Of a stretch of 64,000 bases of DNA, positions 1 to 13,800 are shown piece after piece; the first letter of the stretch is position 1, and each line of letters begins with the position of its first letter. Both the position numbers and the translations under genes were made by a program. The DNA is from Microglena sp. YARC. Taxonomy: Eukaryota > Chlorophyta > Chlorophyceae > Chlamydomonadales > Chlamydomonadaceae. The stretch covers positions 27,960,488 to 28,024,487 of the forward strand of contig CM039464.1 in NCBI GenBank assembly GCA_022414725.1, written 5' to 3'. A model generated the notes under the pieces. That model worked only from the letters and a program-made list of their open reading frames with translations. It was not told where the DNA came from and did not search any database.

Positions 1-1632
1 ATTATGATTGAACTTGAACTTAGGTTCCACATAAGCTTCAGCCAGCAATTATTCAAAAAAAGGTATTCCAAACAATTAAAAACAATCAAACCATATATAT
101 ATATTAATAGGAGGGGGGGGGGCGGGGGGGGAGCAGATAGACAGGATTCTGGACCGCCTTTGGATCCTTACACATACGGTGATCCGATTTAAGTGTTGAG
201 TTTGAATTGGTGTGTGTTTTCATAAAAAGGAGGAGGGAAATAAAGTTGAAAACACGTTTTACCTCCCCCCCTCCCCCATCTTACCCCGCCGAATACATGG
301 GGGTCAAAAATTCGCAGTTATATTTTCTTTTTGCAAAAACACTATTAGTTCTATGCTACTTACATATTTCATGCGGGTTGTCTAAACGTGATTTATCGCA
401 AAGTTAGATTTGTTAAAAACAACTTTTGGAGACCTCCACCTTCCGTCACCTTTATTTTGGGTCAACAAAGACAACAAGAAGAAGTTGTAAATCGGATCTT
501 GAGTAGCATGACGATCTATTTAAAGCGCCACAATGACGGATACGGACAGGTTTATTGAAATTACCGTGATACTAGTGCCGAGGTGCTATAATCCGCCTCA
601 GTAATGTTGTTTTTCAATTAGGGGCAAGAAGAGTTTTGACTAACAAATGGCCATTATTTACAAAGAAATATGTGACGTTGTTCGTTTTTACATTTTCCTA
701 CTACCCAGCTATGTTTTCTAGACCGAGAGATCGAGAAGGCGCAACAGCCAAATTGCGGCTTGAATCCCTAATGTTATAACAATTCAAGTTCAAGTTCTAG
801 ACCTCACAGCATGTACCATTCAAAGGTGTCTAACCGCCTTAGATTGGCTCCCATGACTTCTATGCGGTTATCGCACGGGACTTGAGCAATGGAATACGGA
901 GAGGCAGCACAGAGCTGGCTGAAAAAAAACAATGTAACAACACCCAACCCCAAGCTCCAGACACATATTTACCGGTATGTGTGCAATGAGCATACATTGT
1001 TACATGCCTGAGTCTAGTCCTCGTATACGGATTGCACGCTACGAGCAGCCACTTCCAGGCCTCATGGAAGCAGCAGCTTCCATGAGCAGCCACTGGTGCT
1101 GAGCCCCAAGATGTCCAACAGTTCTGGACAGAGGAGTTCTGTCAATTTCCAAGACCACATTACGGTTGCATTAGCTTTGGCTGAATAGCCAGTCTGAGGA
1201 GCTGCCTTAAAGCTGTCTGTCTTCTAGCTAGTAAAAGCGAAAAGCACTGACGTGCGGTGGCGTGCGCCCTCACCAATGCATACCCACCAACAGGTATGAG
1301 GTGCCAACAACACCTCTTAGCCGATGTGGTGCTGCGTCACTGTCCCTCCTTCATCGCAATCAGTATATCCGATCTATCGCGGGTAACCTGGTTATTAGGA
1401 TCAAAGAAAGAGAAGGGAAAGAAGATAAAGAAATGAAAAACTGTGAAATTTCTCTCTACACTCTCACTCATTTTCCTGGTTATAAATTATATAATTTACT
1501 TCAGCAAAGACAGCGCGCAGCCAAATTATGCTGAGATATGCTAACCAAGGTTCAAGTATTTAGGTATTGGTACCTCAGGTTTACTGTTAAGTACGGAACC
1601 AACCGTCAATATCGCGTACCATTCACACACGT
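1..1632. other. No recognisable gene (left flank)
   Basis: I see no convincing coding exon in this AT-rich stretch. It holds short G and C runs near 112-130 and 263-275. Around 740-800 there is a fragment of a repeat that recurs at 7170, 17195, 18365 and 38640 (shared wording 'caagttcaagttc' next to a 'gctggctg' segment). Open frames here are short and of no recognised family. Confidence 0.5.
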
Positions 1633-2632
1633 NNNNNNNNNNNNNNNNNNNNNNNNNNNNNNNNNNNNNNNNNNNNNNNNNNNNNNNNNNNNNNNNNNNN
1701 NNNNNNNNNNNNNNNNNNNNNNNNNNNNNNNNNNNNNNNNNNNNNNNNNNNNNNNNNNNNNNNNNNNNNNNNNNNNNNNNNNNNNNNNNNNNNNNNNNNN
1801 NNNNNNNNNNNNNNNNNNNNNNNNNNNNNNNNNNNNNNNNNNNNNNNNNNNNNNNNNNNNNNNNNNNNNNNNNNNNNNNNNNNNNNNNNNNNNNNNNNNN
1901 NNNNNNNNNNNNNNNNNNNNNNNNNNNNNNNNNNNNNNNNNNNNNNNNNNNNNNNNNNNNNNNNNNNNNNNNNNNNNNNNNNNNNNNNNNNNNNNNNNNN
2001 NNNNNNNNNNNNNNNNNNNNNNNNNNNNNNNNNNNNNNNNNNNNNNNNNNNNNNNNNNNNNNNNNNNNNNNNNNNNNNNNNNNNNNNNNNNNNNNNNNNN
2101 NNNNNNNNNNNNNNNNNNNNNNNNNNNNNNNNNNNNNNNNNNNNNNNNNNNNNNNNNNNNNNNNNNNNNNNNNNNNNNNNNNNNNNNNNNNNNNNNNNNN
2201 NNNNNNNNNNNNNNNNNNNNNNNNNNNNNNNNNNNNNNNNNNNNNNNNNNNNNNNNNNNNNNNNNNNNNNNNNNNNNNNNNNNNNNNNNNNNNNNNNNNN
2301 NNNNNNNNNNNNNNNNNNNNNNNNNNNNNNNNNNNNNNNNNNNNNNNNNNNNNNNNNNNNNNNNNNNNNNNNNNNNNNNNNNNNNNNNNNNNNNNNNNNN
2401 NNNNNNNNNNNNNNNNNNNNNNNNNNNNNNNNNNNNNNNNNNNNNNNNNNNNNNNNNNNNNNNNNNNNNNNNNNNNNNNNNNNNNNNNNNNNNNNNNNNN
2501 NNNNNNNNNNNNNNNNNNNNNNNNNNNNNNNNNNNNNNNNNNNNNNNNNNNNNNNNNNNNNNNNNNNNNNNNNNNNNNNNNNNNNNNNNNNNNNNNNNNN
2601 NNNNNNNNNNNNNNNNNNNNNNNNNNNNNNNN
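1633..2632. other. Assembly gap of exactly 1,000 N
   Basis: One thousand consecutive N. The round number indicates a placeholder of unknown true size. The 3' end of the LETM1-like gene, which reads leftwards towards the gap, may lie in or beyond it. Confidence 0.99.
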
Positions 2633-2696
2633 TCGTGCTTTGTCGCAGCATCCGATAGGTGCGCCCAATGGTATGATTGAGATCGATAGAAAAGCA

Positions 2697-4165
2697 CGAG
2701 AGCCGGCTAACGGTGGGCGTGGGCAGGGAGCAGGAGCATTTTTAGGTAGTCATACTAGAGGTGAGCAGAATTAAGCAGTAGTATAGATTAAGCAGGTAGG
2801 TTAGAGAGGCAGTAGTTTCAATAGTAGTATATCTGGAAGCGTAGGGACTACACGTCGAGGATCAGTTAGGAGTATCAGCTAGGAGGTAGGCAGGGTAGAG
2901 AAGTAGTAATCACAATCGCACGCAGTAGCCACACAGTGGTGAGCGCAGGGAGTTCAGTAGGTAGCTGTTAGGGCGGATGAGCCGCAGGTAGCAGCTAGAC
3001 CGCAGTAGTTTAGACAGCAGGGTAGGTAGTAGTGGGGTAGAAGCGCAGGTAAGCAGTAGACAGCAGTAGTAGCGTGGGGTGAGCGCGAGGGAGTCTAGTA
3101 GACAGCAGGTGACGTAGGACAGCAAGTAGCTAGCAGTGGGTGAGCGCGGGTTAGCAGTAGACAGCACTCGTAGATGCGAGCTGTGTTGGGGTGAGACGAG
3201 GGAGGCAGTGCAGTGACTTACGTAGTTACGCGAGGCACGGTAGCTACGTGGGTGAGGCGGTGAGCAGTAGACATGCACTAGTTTGGCAGCAGGATTGCTA
3301 GCAGTGGTGAGCGCAGGTGAGGCATAGAACACAGACTAGTGTGACACATGCAGCTGGAGCAGTGTGGGTTTGAGTTCCGGGAAGCAGTAGTAAGCATCAC
3401 TAGTTGACACTTCAGCAGGGTGCGAGCGTTAGCAGGGGTGAGCGCAGGGAGCAGTAGACAGCAGATATGCAGTGTAAGTGGGTCGTAGCGCACGATGGGA
3501 GCAGCTAGAAAGCAACCTCGTTGACTAGCACTAGCTAAGCAGTGGGTGATGCGCAGGGACGCAGGTAGCACGCAGTATTGTTAGTATGTTGGTGTAAGCG
3601 CGAGGTGCAGTAACGGCCAATGTTGACAAGCAGTAGCTTAGGCAGGCGGGTCGTGAGAGCAGGGAGCAATAACCACAGAGTAATGCTCGTGGCGGTGGAC
3701 GAGGGACGTAAGACCCAGCAGTAGCTAGCTAGTGGGGTGAGGCGCAGAGGAGCCCAGCACTAGTAGACAGCAGGTAAAACGCGGAGTGGGGTGAGCGCAG
3801 GGAGCAGTAGACAGCAGTGGTTGAGTGTGAGCCGCAGGGGCAGCTAGACAGCAGTAGTGTGCTGAGCTCAGCGAGTGGGTGATGCAGGAGCAGTAGACAG
3901 CAGTAGTTATCGCAGTGGGGTGAGCGAGGGAGCAGACCGTTAGACAGCATGTGTAGGCAGTGGGGTGAGCGCGGGAGCAGTACGACAATTGCAGTAGTTA
4001 GCTGTGGTGGGGTGAGCCGCAGGGAGAGTAGACAGTAGGTAGCAGGACAGCAGTCAAGATAGCAGTAAGCAGTATAGGGCAGTAGAAGAGAGCAGAAGTT
4101 GGAAGCAGTAGGGATCAGGAAGGATCAGTAAGCAGCAGTAGTAAAAGAGCAGGAAAGGAGCAGAG
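2697..4165. repeat. Degenerate minisatellite, unit about 30-40 bp
   Basis: Irregular tandem repeat built on the words 'gtggggtgagcgcaggga' and 'gcagtagacagcagtag'. Copies differ mostly by one-base insertions and deletions rather than substitutions, which is more typical of consensus error than of natural decay. Open frames across it are by-products of the repeat. It lies downstream of the last recognisable LETM1-like exon on the minus strand, so it may be a terminal intron or 3' flank. Confidence 0.7.
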
Positions 4166-4209
4166 AAGGGCGATGGTCCTGTGTGCGATCTATGGCATTA
4201 CCGTGACTG

Positions 4210-4893
4210 ACTGATGAATCAGTACACCTCTCTTGTCCAACGCTCCGACTCCATGATTGACAGCATCTTGTTAACTGCTCCTCTCTCCATCAGTTTCTTC
4301 TGAAAGTGGCAACAGATGGTATCACAGCACACCTGTCCACAATCCAACCCTGTTAATCACTCCACCCTGTCCCAAATCCAACCTTTATCACTCACCCTGT
4401 CCCATCCATTTTATCCTTCCCCCTGTAACGCCTTCACTCACGCTTCCATCCAACCTACTCACACTGTCCCAATCCAACCTTCATCATGGTCACCCTGTCC
4501 GCAATCACCCTATATCACTTCACCCTGTCCAAACGAACTCGACTGCTTACAGCATCTTGTTAACCTTGTCTCACCAGTTTTTTCTGAAATCAGGTGTCAC
4601 GCACCCTGTCCAAATCTTATCATATATCGCACTCTACCCTGTCCCATATCTAATCCTTATCATCATCACGCACTCCTGTCCAAATTAATCGATATATCAC
4701 CTGCACCCCCTGTCAAAATCTAGCTAACCCTTTATCACTCACCCTGTCCAAATCCAACTCAATGCTTGACAGCATCTTGTTCACCCTGTCTCCGAGTTTT
4801 TTTCTGAACATCGGCAACACGGATGTATCACGCACCTGTCCAAGATATATCCTAATATCACACCCTGTCCAAATTAACCCTTTATCAACTCAC
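4210..4893 (-). repeat. Tandem copies of an exon 3' end and its donor site
   Basis: The exon ending at 4894 reads, on the plus strand, 'gtccaaatccaactcc' followed by 'cagcatcttgttcaccctg'. Decayed copies of this edge occur at about 4731-4830, 4518-4600 and 4230-4310. Short units of 'tcaccctgtccaaatc' fill the space between them. The donor-bearing edge of this exon has therefore been multiplied into the downstream intron or flank. Confidence 0.65.
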
Positions 4894-7800
4894 TGTCCAA
4901 ATCCAACTCCAATGCCTTGACAGCATCTTGTTCACCCTGTCTCCGAGTTTCTTCTGAATATCTGCAATGGATGCCGCCTTCTTGCTAACTTTGGCCTTGG
5001 CCTTGTCGTTTGGATCGCTCAAGATGACCTCTCCAAGACATCTTCCAGCTTGTGGCTCAGGCCCTTGCCAGTGAACACCAGCAATCCAGGGTGCTAATGG
5101 TGGTCAAGAGGGAGGGAGGCGAGGCGAGGGGGGGGGGGGGGGGGGGGGAGGTGTGGCGGTGGTTGGAGGGAGGAAGATAGGGGAGTGCTGATGGATTTAG
5201 AGGGTGAGGGGGGGAGGGAGGAAGATGAGGGGGGCTGATGAGACGGAGAAGGGTGGGTGAGGACAACAAGTGGTGGTTGTGGGGTGATTGGGTGGTTGTG
5301 GTGATGGGTGGTTACCAGGGTGGGTGAGGATGACAGGTGGTGGTGGTGATTAGAGTAGGTGATGAGACGTAGAGGGGCGGAGTGAGGACGTAGAAGGGTG
5401 GGTGAGGACAACATGTTGGTGGTGATGGGTGGTGGTGGTGATGGTGGCAGGATCATTTTTGGTGCTATAGATGACCTCACCATCCTTCCTAGCTTGTGCG
5501 ACAAGCCTTGCCAGTGATTTTACTATACTGTACCAGCATTGTATTCTATTTTTGTCATACTATTATAAATAGCAGTATTGACTATACTGTAGTCTACATT
5601 GTAATCCTGTATTTGTCATACTATATCCCACCTGCCACACTGAAGACACCAACACCACCAGACAGCCACCTTACCCACACCCCAGAACTTCTTAGCGAAG
5701 CCCTGGTTGACTGCGCGTTAACCTCTCGTTCATCATTTGTAGGGGTCGGCTATTAATTTATACAATATTAGTGATAAAAATAATATTATATATATATTAG
5801 TCGGTGACGAGCCGTCTCACCAGAATTTTAAATTTACTTGATAACTAATATTAATTGTGACACTCATATATTAATTAATATTAGTTTTTCGAACACTATA
5901 TTGTTGCCGTTCCCTAATCATTTGTAGTCTCCTAAATTACCTGGTGGTGAAGATTTCAGGCCACCCACACTCACACAGCGCGTTTATAGCAAAGTCCTTG
6001 ACGCTCTCATATCAGGTCACACCACACTCACCAGACCCACGCAAACACCACAATATACCAGCGTACGCACTAGACACCACACCAAGAAGCACATGAAAGA
6101 CACCCACACCACCAGACCACCCACACTCACCAGAGACCCACAACACCCGACGAGCCACACACCACAGACACCTGTACCAGCAAACCCGCACCACGATGAA
6201 GAAACCCTACAACACCAGACCCACCCACACTCACAGAGACTTCTTAGCCAAGTCGTTGTTAGAATGCGCGCTCAGATCTCTCGGTTGCATCAACTGACAC
6301 CGGAAGGCATGGCTCTTGGTCACACGCACTGTCATCTGGAGAGCTCCACGAGGGCCTGTAAGGTCGGCGTTGTAGGGGCACGAGAACGTAGGCAGGTCAG
6401 GGTGTAGGGGCAGGATAGATTTAGAGAGGTTAAGGGGCAGGAAGGATTTTACAGGCCACTTAAGGTTCAGCTATGAAGGGAAGGGGCAGTAAGGGGGTGG
6501 CACGTCCTTGGTAACACCTGAGTCACTGGAGAGCTCCACGAGGGCCTGTACAGGTCGGGTTGTAGGGGCAGGGACGTAGGACAGAGGTCAGGGTGTGTAG
6601 GGGACGATAGATTTAAGAGGTTAAGGGGCAGGAAGGATTTACAGGCCACTTCAAGTGGCGAGGATGTAAGACGTTCAGCTATGAGGGAAGGGGCCGTAGG
6701 GGGTGGGGCTCCTTGGTCACACCACTGTCACTGGAGAGCTCCACGAGGGCCTGTTAAGGTCGGGTTGTAGGGGCAGGGACGTAGGAGGTCAGCGTGTAGG
6801 GGCAGGAGAGATTAAAAGAGGTTAAGGGCAAGAAGGCATGTACAGGCCACTTATAGATTCAGCTATGAAGGAAGGGGCTAGGAGGGGGTGGCGCTCGTGT
6901 GGTAACAGCATTGCTGCTAGAAGAGCTCACAAATGGCCTAGTACAGGTCGAGGTGCAGGCGATATGGGGCAGGAGAGATTTACAGGCTATTTGCTTTAAT
7001 TCGTCGACTATGCAAAGTTACAAAGAGTAGGGCGGGGGAGGGGGTAGCGCTCGTGGGTAAGCAGCATTGCTGCTGGTGAGGCTCCTCAAGGGCCTGCACA
7101 GGTGGAGCATATCATTAGGTCGGGGTTTGTAAGGGCCAACCTTGTTTTTTACTGTCAAAGACGGCGAGCAGCTCAAATTGCTGGCTGGAGCCATGTAACC
7201 AGTTCAAGTTGTCAGGGCCTGAGGGGTAGTTACTCGTTTGGTTCCGAGTAATGAGTAACTCCTCCCTGAAAAAAAATCGAGGATTGCGCATGGCTCTCGG
7301 CGCTTGTGCCAGGAGGGATTTGGTGAGCTACAAAGGCACGGGGTCAGCTTGACTTGGGCAGGGGGTATGATGGCTTCTACATTCAGGGGGGGGGTAGAGG
7401 TCTAGCAATTCAGGGGGGGTGGAAAGCAATAGGGGGGGTGGATCAACAGGTCAGCCTTTGAGACTTGTTCTCAGGTCAAATCAACAGGCTACCCAGGTAT
7501 TACACAGGTAGTCAGGTTATTTCAGGCTATTTCATAGGGTGACATAAATAAGTGGAGGACAGGGAAAATCAGCAGCGTCAGTTGCCACCGCTCACCTCAA
7601 TTGTGGCTCGATCATCGGGGCGCTGCTACACTGCCATCTCTCTCCGCTCGTCTCTTCGTGGTCGCTCACTTGACGATGAGCTTAACCTCTCATGTTCCTC
7701 CTCCTCCTCTTCCTCAAACTTCTTATATCTGTTGGTCCTGCAACCTCATCAGCTCCAGGGACACCCAGCATCTTAATGGAAGAGGCCGAACTTCGCAGCT

Positions 7801-10800
7801 TTGGCAGCTGCTCGGACTTCATTGTCTTCGAGGTACCGGCAGTCCGCGCCAACTCCTGTTTTGATCAGCCACTGCCTCTCGCTTTATTTGGATCTCCAAC
7901 TTCTTTTCTGCAGGGCCTCAAACGCCATGCGCTGTTTGTTCAGCCCGCGCAGCCTGCGTAGTCTGCAAGGAGACTGACAGGTCCTCCGGGGATAACACGA
8001 TAGTTTCTTCAGCTTTAGAATACTGCATGTCTTTCTTTTCTTAGCAATGTCCTGAGGCAGTGGGTGGTGTGGTGTGCGGTGGTGGTGGTGGTGTGTTTTA
8101 GTGTTGGGGTGTTGATGGTGGTGTGTGTTGGTGGGATGTTCGTGAGTTGGTGCCTGACTAGGTTCCAAAGGGATGAAAATGATAGTTTTCCTTTCAGCTT
8201 AGAATACTAGCTGTTTTCTTCTTTGGCATGTTCCTGAGGACAGTGGGTGTTGATGGGTGGGTGTGTGTTGTGGGTGTTCGCAGTGGAGTGGTGCTGACTA
8301 GGTCCAAAGGGATGAAACGATAGTTTCCTTTCAGCTTTGAATACTGCATGTCTTTCTTCTTAGGATGTCCTGTGTGTCAGTAGGTGGTGTATGTTGGTGG
8401 GTGGTGGTGGTGGGGCGTGATAAGTGAGGCTGCTGGTGTTGCCGTTGTTGTCCTGTGGTGGTGGTGGTGGTGGGTGAGAGCTGGGTGTTGGGTTGATGTT
8501 GGTGGGTGTTCGTGGTGTGGGTGCTGGTGGGTGGTTGCTAGCCGAGGTCCATAGGGGATGACCTAGAGATAGATTTGCTCATCAACAACAACGGATGGCA
8601 GGACGGTACAAACAGATCTTGCAACATAATATAAAAGTCAGCTCCCGCCATATATACAGCGTACTCGCAAATCTTGAATAGCTTGACGCACAGGGTAACA
8701 TTGCATTACTTGGTCATGGACAGGCCATTGTTGCCAATGACAAGCCCGCTCTCAACATCCGAAGAGCGAAGGGTCTTCAACATCCCTGGCTCAGAAAATA
8801 AGGCAATATTGCAGCAGAAGCAATTTGCAAGCAAGCAGGCAAGCAGAAGTTCAGGCAGCAAGCAAGCAGCCACACAACAACACCCACAACATGGTGGGGC
8901 GTGGCGGTGATTGGTGAAGGGGCCCTGGAGAGGAACGAGCAGAGAGGGGTCTACCTACAAATCCTCAGAATAAGAAAAGCAATATTGTAGCAAGCAGGTA
9001 AGAAACACACACCAACAAACACCCACCATGGTGGGCGTGGCGGTGATGGTGAAGGCCCTGGAGAGCAATAGCAGAGAGGAGGGTAATGCCACGATGCAAG
9101 AGACAGGTTCAAGCCAGTCTTTGCATCTTACTGGAGTAATGCATCGAAGCGCTCTCCCTAGTCCCTCTCCAAAGGGACTCTGCATTGCCTCGGTGTGCGG
9201 CATTTCGCTGGGAAGGGGCAAGGGAGTGAGGGTGGTGGGTAGAGGGTGAGGTGAGGGTAGTAGCGGTGAAGGTGTGGGTAGAAGGGTGAGGGTGTGGGGT
9301 AGAGGGGATAAGGTGTGGGTAGAGGGGTGAGGGTATGGGAGAAGGGTCTGGGTATTGAGGGGTGAGGGTTCTGGGTAGAGGGGTGAGGGTGTGGGTAGAA
9401 GGATGAGGGTAGAGGGGTGAGGGTCATGGTAGAAAGGGTGTGGGGTAGGGGGTGAGGGTGAGGATGTGGGTATAGGGGGCTCAGGGTGTGGTAGAGAGGG
9501 GTGTGGGTAGAGTGGTGAAGGGTTGTGGGGTAGAGGGTGAGAGTGTGGGTAGAAGGGTGTGGGTATAACGGGGTGACGGGTGTGCGGTAGAAAGGGGGTA
9601 AGGGTATGGTAAGAAGGGGTGAGGGTGTGGGTGATAGACGGATGAGGGTAGAGGGGTGGAATGGTTGTGGTAAGGGGGATGAGGGTATTGGGTAAAGCAT
9701 AAGAGGTCTGGGTAAGAGGGGTGAGGGCTATGAGGTAGAGAGGGTGAGGGTGTGTGGTCTAAAGGATGAGAGGTAGGAGGGGTGAGGGTATGGGTAGAGA
9801 GGGAGTGTGGGTAGAAGGATGAGGGTAGGGGTGAGGGGTGGCAGGAAGTGTGGTATGGGACGTTCAGGGTGTGGTAGAGGGGTGTGGGTAGAGTGTGACA
9901 AGGTGAGGGTGGGTAGAGGGTGCAAGGTATGACGGGTAGAAATAGGTGTGGATATAAGTGATAGGGGTCGCAGGGGTGTTTGCGTAGAAGATAGAGGGTA
10001 TGGGTAGAGGTGAGGTTTTGCGAAGGGCTGAGGCGTGTGGGTAGAAATCCGGATGAGGGTAGAGAGGGTGAGGGTAGGGTTGGTGGTGAAGGGTGTGGAC
10101 TAGACGGGGTGGAGGGTGAGTTATGTGTGGGTATAGGGGTTAGGGTTGTGGGTAGAGGGGTGTGGGTAGAGGGGTGAAGGTGTGTGGGTAGATTGGGGTG
10201 GGAGAGTGTGGGTAGAAGGGGTGTAGGGTATAGGGGTGAGGGTGTGCGTAGAAGGGTAAGGCGTGTGGGTAAGAGGGGTGAGAGTGCGGGTAGAGGGGGT
10301 AAGGGGTGTGGGTATAAAGGGGTGACGGTGTGGGTATAGGGGTAAGGGTGTGGTAGAGGGCGCTCGCGGGTGCGGGTAGAAGGTAAGGCTCGTGGTGGGA
10401 AGAGGGGTTTTGAGGAGTGCGGGGTAGGGGTTAGGGGTGGGTAGAGGGGTGAGGGTGTGTGTAGAAGGGTGAGGGTGTGGGTAGAGGGGTGAGGGTGTGG
10501 GTAGAGGGTGAGGGTGTGGGTAGAGGGGTGAGGGTGTGGGTAGAGGGTGAGGGTGTGGGTAGCAGGGTCAGGTAAGCTATCAGAGATAAGGGTGAGGGTG
10601 TGGTAAATGGGGTGAGAGTGTGGGAAGAGGGGTGGAGGGTGTGGGTAGAGGGGTGAGGTTGGGTTTCTATCCCGATTTGAGGGTTGAAGAGGAAGAGAGA
10701 GAGGGTTGGGGTGAGACTGAGGGTAATCTAGAAATGAGGGATGTATGACTATCATGTATACTCACCGCAGCCGAAGCTCCCTCTGTTCAAGTTCTCCAGT

Positions 10801-13800
10801 CCCTCATTTTTCGATGTCGTAGTCATTCCCTTCTTAATTATGTGAAAGGTGAGAGCGCGTCGGGTTCTGACGGTAGGCACTCCGTGCGTTGCAAAAATGG
10901 AGAGATTGCCGGTGAACTGCAGCAAAGTTGGAGGTTGGGGGGAAGTCGTTGAGTGTGTATCTGCTTTCCTCTGTTTTTCTCTCGTTTCATACTGGTGCTG
11001 TTCCTCGTCTACATCAGCCCCCCACCCCCCCCCCTACACAACACACACACACACACCCTCACCCTCCCCCTCCAACTTGAAATTGGTTGCATTGGCTGTA
11101 GCCTGTTGACAGGGGATAACACCTGGGCTCCTTATGGGAACGGCAATGTGATATCATATGATACCGGCAGTCTGTCGAGGCTTAAGTAACCATTTATCTA
11201 CAATATCATATGATGCAATTGTTATGATATCATACTCACATTTGTTCAATATCATTTGATGTGTCCCTACTTATGAGGAGGGTGAGGTGAATCTAGTAAT
11301 TCTTGTAATAACTGAACATTAAAAATAGCAAATTTCGAAAGAGTTAAACTATACAACTCCATGTTATTAGAACATAGCATACTAACAACCAGATTATCGT
11401 TATTCGTAACATACTATACAACTCCTTATTAATAATTAACAATAAATATTTAAATAGACATTGTTATATATAACATACTAAACAACTCCGGCTTCCTATA
11501 TACATCATACTAAAGAACTCCATATTACTATATATCAACATGTATATACCTGGCACATTGGCTCATGGTTTGAGTTCGTTGAAATCAAGGCAGAGGGTGC
11601 GGGGATAAAAATCCCAAAGGTGCGTCTTAGTGTCCACGGTCGGTCGCTGTCAACGCGCATGTTAGCACTGCCAAGACAAAGTACCAGCCCGTTCTCTACT
11701 GCTGTAAGACAGGACTCCCTGAATCCCACGCCCCCCCCCCAGGCGTTATCATTACTATACAACTAGACATTGTTATACATAACATACTACACAATTTGGC
11801 CTTACTATATATATCATACTAAACAACTCCATATTATTATATATCAACATGTACATACCAATATGTATACATCAACATGTATATACCTGGCACATGCTGA
11901 CCAACTGCACACGCTCCAGGTTGTCCAGAGTTAGTTCGTCGTTGAAGAGCTTGGCGAAGCGCACCACCTCGGAGTTGGAAACCTCCTCACCAGCCCTCAC
12001 CTGTGCAATTGAAAAAAGGTAATGATAAGGCCTGGTGGGGCGTGGTATTAAGGGAACCCGTCGTTCGCGGGCAGAGAACGGTCTACCACCTCGACTGGAC
12101 AAGCTACCGTCGCGGTTGACAACTGTACAATTGATATGAGCAGGGATAAGTTCGATATCGTACGATAACAGTATGATATACCGGTATCCAAAGTAGCAAG
12201 CCTAGTATCGATTGTGTACAAAGTCTATTGTTTGATATATTGTGTGATAATTATCATACGATCTTGTACGCTATATCATGTGATATACGTTACGAGATTG
12301 AACAGTAATGATTGAGTGATAATTATTGGGACAGTTAACAAAGCAGCAAGCCTAATATCAATATATAAAACATATAAATACATGCCTTTTGCTTTCACCA
12401 ACTTGCTTGTGCCTGTGCCTTTGCCTGCTATTAGCCTGATTGGTTTCATTGTATGAGCGCACGTACGATGCCCCCCCCCCACCCCACCCCCCAGCGATAT
12501 ATATCCATAGTATATATTGATTTACTGAACAGTATATTGATATATTGTACGATATTGCACGATGCTGTGCGATATATAACATAACATCGTCGATATATCA
12601 TACGATATATCCTAACAATGTTGCACTTGACAAACTTAAATGTAGTTCACATTCAACGCACCTTCTTTACGAAGGCATACAGCTCCTGGCCTGTCACAGA
12701 CTTTTCCCCCCCTCCGCGACGAGAAATGTCAGCAGCCATTTCAGCGACGGTATCTTGTAGGAATCGAGCAAGCTCAAGCCTCACTGTCAACGCACTCTTT
12801 AGCTTGCTCCTCTTTTCTGAAGCTTGTCTCGTAGTAGAGGGAAGCATGTTTGGGAAGATCTTCAGGAGGACGGGCAGGAAAAACTCCAGGAAGGGGATGG
12901 CCTGAAAGGGTTACGGTTTTGTTTATTGTTCTGTGTAATGGTTGTGTATTTTTGCAGCTTGTCCCCAATAGGTAGAGAGAAGCAAGTACCCTGCGCTCCA
13001 AAACATTCAGGGGGTCTTCCAACAAAATCCTCAGAAAAGAAAGGTAATATTGCAGCAAGCAAGCAAGATTGCAGCAGGCAACCATTATTATCAGCACTAA
13101 TCCCATCTCACTCACCAAGATGACCCCGGAACCCCGCTGCCCCCCACAGAGTGCACAGCGCAGAGCCCAGGGGGGTCGGGATGGCATGTCTGACTAGTTT
13201 AGGCGGACCCATGCGTCGCCATGCAGCGACGGCATGACGACAAGTCAATGAAAGAGACAAAAAAGTGTCACTCACCAGGATTTTCACCATGGGCACCACC
13301 ATGAGTCAATGACAGAGAGAAAAAAAGTGTCACTCACCAGGATCACCACCATGGGCACCAGCCTCAACATGTCGGCTGTCGTTCGAGTCAGCTGCTTGCG
13401 CTCTCGCCTGCAGGCAACAGACAATTATTATTTGGGTGGTTGGGTGGGTGGGTGGAACGCAGTTTTCAGGCAAGGCTACATTCAAGTTTGGGTGTGGGTG
13501 GAGGCGCCTAGCTCAGCGTACTCAGCAGCATTGAAGCGGCTCTGTACAAGATCGACACAGGAGGTGAATAGTTTGAGTCAGATGTTTACAATCTCTTTTG
13601 CACAAAAAAGACAATCATTTAGGCTTTCAAAAGCCTTTGGATTTTCAAAAAAAAAAAAGGCCAGTAACATTCTTAAACCACACAGGTACTATACAGTATG
13701 AGTGCTTGAGTGATGATTTGTTTTACGCATGTCCCATCATATTGTAAGAAGCCTTGACAAGGAAGATATAAACCAATTGATGATTTTTTTTCATTGGGCT

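Larger units (their letters stand above)
4894..10916 (-). other. Frameshifted 3' exons of the LETM1-like gene
   Basis: Exon 6 (10916-10766) follows the clean exon 5 in phase and has good splice sites, but it shifts frame before a recognisable EGLENL motif. Exon 7 (about 9207-9027) encodes DWLE then [12 protein letters not shown], a LETM1 hallmark. Exon 8 (8051 to about 7670) is a charged coiled coil with [12 protein letters not shown] and, one frame over, [21 protein letters not shown] later exon (6355-6235) starts ALVELS and ends at a GTGAGT donor. Another (about 5080-4894) encodes [20 protein letters not shown] in one frame. Each exon needs one or more 1-2 base corrections. Because the surrounding minisatellites are also indel-rich, consensus error is likelier than a real pseudogene. 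Confidence 0.65.

Noticed and set aside
1538..2697. Long open frames of 340-380 codons on both strands
   Set aside because: They are almost entirely the N gap; only a few flanking codons are real bases.
9158..10755. Minus-strand frames of 180 and 424 codons rich in Pro, His, Ser and Thr
   Set aside because: They arise from the GT-rich minisatellite, whose period lets several frames stay open. There is no non-repetitive domain.
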